A stretch of 64,000 bases of DNA, taken from NCBI RefSeq assembly GCF_040656415.1, contig NZ_JBFAMC010000001.1, forward strand, positions 558,001-622,000. The letters run 5' to 3'. The notes under the pieces are model-generated. The model was not told the origin of the DNA. It worked only from the letters and a program-made list of their open reading frames with translations, and ran no database searches. The DNA comes from Rhodococcus_F sp040656415 (GTDB lineage: Bacteria; Actinomycetota; Actinomycetes; Mycobacteriales; Mycobacteriaceae). Positions 59,645 through 64,000 of the stretch are shown piece by piece. Numbering within the stretch: position 1 is the first letter of the stretch; each line of letters begins with the position of its first letter. Position numbers and translations under genes: made by a program.

Positions 59645-61507
59645 ATGGTGGCCGAAGGATCAGTGCACAGCGAGAAGCGTGCCGAGAAGCTCGAGACGCT
59701 GGTTACGACTGTCGCGTCCCGGCTCACTCCTGTCGATGCGGTCTCGTTCGTTCCGGTGGCCACGCGCGTCTTGCAGGATCTCGTCGAACATTTCGAGGTC
59801 GACACCTGCTTTCTCCGGTTCACCGACCACGAGATCGGGGCAACCGTGCTGATCGCGGAATATCCGCCCAGGCCCTTCGTGCCCGACCCGGATCCCCTCG
59901 GTGTCGTGTATTTCAAGGACGCGGATTCGACGTTCGCTCAGATCGAGCACCAGAAGGAAGTGGCTCACTTCCGCCCAGCGGCATCGGGCCCCGACTACAA
60001 CGAACGGGTGCGTGAGGCATCGGGCGTGCCGGAAGTATCGCTGGCGGCCGTCCCACTGTTGTCGGGGGAGATCACGACTGGAACGCTCGGATTCATCAAG
60101 TTCGGAGACCGCGACTGGACACCGCCGGAGCTCGACGTTCTCAAGGCGATCGCCGCCCTCCTCGCGCAGGTACAGGCGCGCATCGTGGTCGAGGAGCAGT
60201 TGCGGCACTCCGCCGATCACGATTCGCTCACCGGACTTTGCAACCGGCGAGCACTCTACCGTCACCTCGATACCCGGTTGAATTCATCCGAGCCAGGTCC
60301 GATTGCGGTGCTCTTCCTGGACTTGGATCGGTTGAAACCCCTCAACGACTTCTTCGGCCACGGCGCAGGCGACGACTTCATCTCGAAGATCGCGGAGAGG
60401 CTCCGTGACCTGAGCACGACCGACGACCTGGTGGCGAGACTTGGAGGTGACGAATTCGTCCTCGTGCTAGGTGGTTCCGTCAGGCTCGAAGATGCCGAGG
60501 CGAAGGCACGGCACATTCGGGACGTGGTGACCGAGCGTGTTCACCTGGGCCGTGAGGTGGTCAGTCGTAGCGTCAGCATCGGCGTCGCCGCGGGGTATCC
60601 CGGCCAGGCCACTACGAGTTCACTCCTGAGTCAGGCCGACCAGGCCGTCATGGTGGCGAAAACCAAGGGCGGTAACGCGATCAGTGTCTTCACCGACGAG
60701 ATGCAAGAGGAGAGCGAGAAACGCAACATGATCGAACTCAGTCTGCGCGCCGCCATCGCAGACGAGTCGCTGTTTCTCGAGTACCAGCCGGAGATCGATC
60801 TTCGGACTGGACGGATAGTCGGGGTAGAGGCTCTGGTTCGCTGGAGTCACCCGCTGCTCGGATTGTTGCAACCGGCGTCGTTCATCGACGTGGCCGAGGC
60901 GACCAACGTGGCAGGGGAACTCGGTCGCTGGGTGATCCGGACCGCATGCCGACAGTGGGCTCAGTGGCGGTCGCAGCTACCCGGGCTCGACATAGGCCTT
61001 CGCGTCAATGTGTCTCCAGGACAGTTGGGTGGGCTGGACTTCCTCGATGTTGTCGCGAAGTCGTTGAGAGAGTTCGATCTTCGAAAGGGCGCGCTGTGCC
61101 TGGAGATCACCGAGAACGCCGTGCTGAGCGATCTGACATGGACACGTCAGGCGCTCGAAGGACTGCACGAGATGGATGTCGAGGTCGCGATCGACGACTT
61201 CGGAACGGGCTTCAGTTCGCTTAGTCACCTGAAGGCGTTGCCGGTGGGCACTCTCAAGATCGACAAGGGGTTCGTAATGAACCTCGACACCAACCCCGAG
61301 GATCGGGCGATCGTCAAATCCATAGTCGGGCTAGCCCAATCTTTCGGACTCGAGTTGGTGGCGGAAGGCGTCGAGAACGTCGAGTCTGCGCGGCAACTGC
61401 TCGACATGGGCTGTCACCGCGCGCAGGGGTTTCTGTTCAGCCGCCCGGTCTCTGGGGAGAAGATCGGAGAGCTGCTGGCCGCGGGATCCCTCGAGGTGGA
61501 ACTGTAA
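59645..61507 (+). CDS. GAF-GGDEF-EAL cyclic-di-GMP enzyme
   Basis: A 620-residue protein: GAF-like sensor (about 20-185), GGDEF domain with an intact ARLGGDEF active site near residue 266, and EAL domain from about 385 with EALVRW, NVSPGQL, EITENAVL, DDFGTG, KIDKGF and EGVE all present. Both synthase and phosphodiesterase activity are therefore possible. The RxxD inhibitory site before GGDEF is absent (TTDD there). Length and order match mycobacterial Rv1354c. ATG 59645 lies two nucleotides after the previous stop. Confidence 0.93.
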   Translation: MVAEGSVHSEKRAEKLETLVTTVASRLTPVDAVSFVPVATRVLQDLVEHFEVDTCFLRFTDHEIGATVLIAEYPPRPFVPDPDPLGVVYFKDADSTFAQIEHQKEVAHFRPAASGPDYNERVREASGVPEVSLAAVPLLSGEITTGTLGFIKFGDRDWTPPELDVLKAIAALLAQVQARIVVEEQLRHSADHDSLTGLCNRRALYRHLDTRLNSSEPGPIAVLFLDLDRLKPLNDFFGHGAGDDFISKIAERLRDLSTTDDLVARLGGDEFVLVLGGSVRLEDAEAKARHIRDVVTERVHLGREVVSRSVSIGVAAGYPGQATTSSLLSQADQAVMVAKTKGGNAISVFTDEMQEESEKRNMIELSLRAAIADESLFLEYQPEIDLRTGRIVGVEALVRWSHPLLGLLQPASFIDVAEATNVAGELGRWVIRTACRQWAQWRSQLPGLDIGLRVNVSPGQLGGLDFLDVVAKSLREFDLRKGALCLEITENAVLSDLTWTRQALEGLHEMDVEVAIDDFGTGFSSLSHLKALPVGTLKIDKGFVMNLDTNPEDRAIVKSIVGLAQSFGLELVAEGVENVESARQLLDMGCHRAQGFLFSRPVSGEKIGELLAAGSLEVEL

Positions 61508-61831
61508 CTGGTTGCGCAACAGCCTTGGCACCTCCTGTGCGGCGTCGTCGGAGGCCTCTCGCGTCCACTGGAGCGCACCCTCGGCCTGACCGCGGTTGCT
61601 CGGCGGACCAGGGATGGAGACTGGATCGTCGTCGTCGCAACCGACGGAGCGGCGCAGTACGTTCATCTCGAACTCGGCGGCTTCGAACCGGTCGACTCAT
61701 GGTTCCATCTGCCGCCGGGAGGGTCCAGGGCCATACCGATACCTGGGAGCGGAATGGCCGAGGAGATTGCCGGGTCCGTAGCTGCACTGAACTCGATGGT
61801 GACGGCACCGGTCGTATCGGCTCGGGACTGA
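61508..61831 (+). CDS. Coding-like frame without a normal start codon
   Basis: Directly behind the TAA of the GGDEF-EAL gene and in the same frame, 107 codons continue to TGA 61829-61831, with high GC at third positions (about 72 percent by my count) and a protein-like sequence (QPWHLLCGVVGG..., WIVVVATDGAAQYVHLEL, FHLPPGG). No ATG, GTG or TTG occurs in frame before codon 70. Options are a CTG start at 61508 (GAGGTGG eight nucleotides upstream), stop-codon readthrough as a C-terminal extension, or a decayed gene. The family is not recognised. Confidence 0.45.
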   Translation: MVAQQPWHLLCGVVGGLSRPLERTLGLTAVARRTRDGDWIVVVATDGAAQYVHLELGGFEPVDSWFHLPPGGSRAIPIPGSGMAEEIAGSVAALNSMVTAPVVSARD

Positions 61832-61949
61832 TCCGGACCCCGGTTCGCCCGCGCGTGAAATCGACTAGGCTTACTCAGTCCGCAAATAGCCGTTCGTCCT
61901 GGCCCAAGCTGTTCGCCGGCAGTTCGTCATCACGCTCAGGAGTGTCTCG

Positions 61950-64000
61950 TTGTCTTCCCCGCTCATTGCTACCGAGCCGTCGTCCGTCGACACCCCGCTA
62001 GCAGGTTTGACGAAGATTGCGTTGGGCGATGGCGTCATCGCGCAGGTTGCCGACGCGCTCGGGCAAGATCATCTGGACGTCGTCGCGCCCCCGTCCGCAC
62101 GTCCCTTCGTGGCGGCGGCGCTCTCCGAGCGTACCCACCTGCTGCTGGTCACCGCGACTGGGCGAGAGGCCGACGACCTCACCGTCGAACTGCAGGAGAT
62201 GATCGGCGACGGCGTGGCACAGTTCCCTTCCTGGGAGACGCTGCCGCACGAGCGGTTGTCACCGAGTGCCGACACGGTCGGTCGTCGAATGGAGGTACTG
62301 CGCAGACTTGCGCGGCCCGACGACCGCACCTACGGAGCGCCGCTCCGAGTCATCGTCACCACGGTGCGGTCGCTGGTCCAGCCCATGGCGCCCGGCCTCG
62401 GTGAGATCGAACCGGTCATCCTGCGTGTGGGTATCACCCACGACTTCGAGGGGCTGGTCCAGCGGCTCATCGAAATGGCCTATACCCGTGTCGACATGGT
62501 GGGCAAGCGCGGCGAGTTCGCCGTCCGCGGAGGCATTCTGGACTTGTTCCCGCCCACGGCCGACCATCCGGTCCGTGTCGAGTTCTGGGGCGACGAGGTC
62601 ACCGAACTACGCGCGTTCTCGGTGGCCGATCAGCGTTCGCTGCCCGAACTCGAGATCGAGGCCTTGGTCGCGCCGCCGTGCCGCGAACTACTTCTCACCG
62701 AGGACGTCCGGGAGCGCGCCAACCAACTCGCCACCGACAACCAGGCCGACGCCGCGCTCGTCGAGATGCTCGACAAGATGTCGGGCGGCATCCCGGTGGA
62801 GGGCATGGAGGCTCTGCTGCCGATACTGCGGCCGGGACAACTGCAACTGCTCACCGACGTGCTGCCCGACGGCGCGCACATTCTCCTCTGTGACCCGGAG
62901 AAGATCCGGACTCGCGCCACCGACCTGATCCGCACCGGCCAGGAATTCCTGGAGGCGTCATGGACGGCGGTCTCGATCGGCGGTGCCGCCCCGCTCGACA
63001 CCTCGGCACTGAAGGGAGGCGGCATCGACCTCGGTGCCTCTGCGTACCGCTCCCTACGCCAGGTTCGTGAGTCTGCGGAGGCGGCCGGACTTGGATGGTG
63101 GAGCCTCAGCCCGCTCGCTTCCGGAAGCGGGGAGGAACTGGAGCTGGCGGTGACCCCGGCGCCACAGGTACGAGGCTCCGATGATCTGCTGTCAGAACTG
63201 TTCGTGAGCCTCCGGGCCCACCTGACGACCGGCGGGCGCGCCGCCATCGTGGTTGCCGGTTCAGGTACCGCGCATCGCGTGCTGGAGCGACTTCGGGAGG
63301 CAGAGGTGCCTGCGACCGAACTCGTGCCCGGATCGGAGCCCATGCGCGGTCAGGTCGGGGTCCTGAGGGGTTCGCTGCACGACGGACTGGTGCTGCCCGG
63401 GAACGACTCGAACCCTGGCCTGGTCATCGTCACCGAGGCCGACCTCACCGGCAACCGGGCGGTCGCGGTCGGCGACGGCAGGAGGCTGCCAGCAAAGCGT
63501 CGCAACCAGGTGGACCCGCTCGCCCTGACCGCCGGGGATATGGTCGTTCACGATCAGCACGGAATCGGACGATTCGTGGAGATGGTCGAGAGGACCGTAG
63601 GAGGCGCGCGTCGCGAATATCTCGTGATCGAGTACGCCGCCGGTAAGCGTGGTCATCCAGGCGACCGTCTGTTCGTTCCGATGGAGGCACTCGACCAACT
63701 CTCGCGGTATGTCGGCGGCGAGCTTCCCGCCCTCAGCAAGCTCGGCGGCTCCGATTGGACCAACACCAAACGCAAGGCGCGCAAGGCGGTTCGTGAGATC
63801 GCCGGCGAACTCGTGCAGTTGTATGCGGCGCGGCAGGCGGCCCCCGGACACGCATTCGGTCCCGACACCCCGTGGCAGACGGAGATGGAGGATGCGTTCG
63901 CGTTCACCGAGACCCAGGATCAGCTGACCGTGATCAGCGAGGTCAAGGCCGACATGGAGAAGCCTGTGCCGATGGACCGCGTCGTCGTCGGTGACGTCGG
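61950..64000 (+). CDS. mfd: Transcription-repair coupling factor, 3' truncated by the window
   Basis: The frame runs 683 codons to the window end. Visible parts: the UvrB-like N-terminal module (FPSWETLPHERLSPSADTVGRR, GKRGEFAVRGGILDLFPP), the CarD-like RNA-polymerase interaction domain (GDMVVHDQHGIGRFVEM), and the relay to the helicase, which breaks off at VVGDVG, the start of Walker A. Mfd removes stalled RNA polymerase and recruits UvrA. TTG 61950 has AGGAG seven nucleotides upstream. Confidence 0.95.
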   Translation, partial: MSSPLIATEPSSVDTPLAGLTKIALGDGVIAQVADALGQDHLDVVAPPSARPFVAAALSERTHLLLVTATGREADDLTVELQEMIGDGVAQFPSWETLPHERLSPSADTVGRRMEVLRRLARPDDRTYGAPLRVIVTTVRSLVQPMAPGLGEIEPVILRVGITHDFEGLVQRLIEMAYTRVDMVGKRGEFAVRGGILDLFPPTADHPVRVEFWGDEVTELRAFSVADQRSLPELEIEALVAPPCRELLLTEDVRERANQLATDNQADAALVEMLDKMSGGIPVEGMEALLPILRPGQLQLLTDVLPDGAHILLCDPEKIRTRATDLIRTGQEFLEASWTAVSIGGAAPLDTSALKGGGIDLGASAYRSLRQVRESAEAAGLGWWSLSPLASGSGEELELAVTPAPQVRGSDDLLSELFVSLRAHLTTGGRAAIVVAGSGTAHRVLERLREAEVPATELVPGSEPMRGQVGVLRGSLHDGLVLPGNDSNPGLVIVTEADLTGNRAVAVGDGRRLPAKRRNQVDPLALTAGDMVVHDQHGIGRFVEMVERTVGGARREYLVIEYAAGKRGHPGDRLFVPMEALDQLSRYVGGELPALSKLGGSDWTNTKRKARKAVREIAGELVQLYAARQAAPGHAFGPDTPWQTEMEDAFAFTETQDQLTVISEVKADMEKPVPMDRVVVGDV

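Noticed and set aside
61525..62001. 158-codon frame between the GGDEF-EAL gene and mfd
   Set aside because: Its product is Arg/Pro-rich and it overlaps the start of mfd; the third-position pattern favours the frame at 61508-61831.
1..64000. Insertion sequences, prophage or integrated plasmid
   Set aside because: No transposase, integrase or phage structural gene is recognisable; the accessory genes look like ordinary chromosomal insertions into conserved gene order.

Overview
The window looks like a chromosomal stretch of a high-GC mycolic-acid actinobacterium, most likely Rhodococcus. Evidence: a WS/DGAT-PlsB-PlsC lipid operon, an RpfB resuscitation factor, a protein O-mannosyltransferase, an ergothioneine locus, a fatty-acyl-AMP ligase, a steroid-dehydrogenase-like flavoprotein, and many genes with leaderless starts. 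The gene order follows blocks known from Mycobacterium tuberculosis (Rv numbers recalled, not searched): Rv2482c-Rv2484c; Rv1002c-Rv1020 (pmt, rsmI, metG, tatD, rpfB, ksgA, ispE, acyl-AMP ligase, pth, rplY, prs, glmU, TetR, mfd); and the Rv1354c-Rv1355c type block. Accessory genes sit between the conserved ones.

Layout. 1-8 kb: the end of an SDR gene, then a leftward lipid operon (WS/DGAT, PlsB, HAD-PlsC fusion, ABC exporter). 8-14.9 kb: single metabolic and stress genes (GNAT, DUF2505, nitrobindin, arginine deiminase, ArsC, NAD-binding protein, GntR, DoxX, BCCT transporter). 15-24.4 kb: the conserved pmt/rsmI to rpfB-ksgA block. 24.5-33.7 kb: cspA, a membrane protein, a YdcF protein, ispE-ABC-F, a PadR-permease pair, DoxX and small enzymes. 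33.7-38.7 kb: prfC, acyl-AMP ligase, pth, rplY. 38.9-46.2 kb: a flavoprotein and the ergothioneine genes, with an egtE-like gene divergent from egtA-egtB-egtC-egtD and a tiny coupled ORF in front of egtD. 46.3-51.9 kb: a secreted PQQ-type dehydrogenase, a P450-TetR-exported cyclase set, a zinc-ribbon protein with KPASR repeats, and a DUF2461 protein. 51.9-55.4 kb: prs, glmU, tRNA-Gln and a TetR gene. 55.5-61.8 kb: a probable signalling locus. 61.95 kb to the end: the 5' part of mfd.

The most interesting region is 55.5-61.8 kb. A TetR regulator of the gamma-butyrolactone-receptor type precedes a 604-nt AT-richer gap with two related palindromes. Three tightly coupled genes follow: a protein with acyl-synthase (LuxI/GNAT-like) character, a ThiF/E1-nitroreductase fusion, and a GAF-GGDEF-EAL cyclic-di-GMP enzyme. 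An in-frame coding stretch with no ordinary start codon lies directly behind them. My inference is a locus linking production of a small signal to c-di-GMP turnover.

A second theme is transcription start architecture. Seven genes have a clean TANNNT -10 element exactly 6 nt before the start codon, and others have close variants. The pmt/rsmI pair seems to share one bidirectional -10 region with only 23 nt between start codons.
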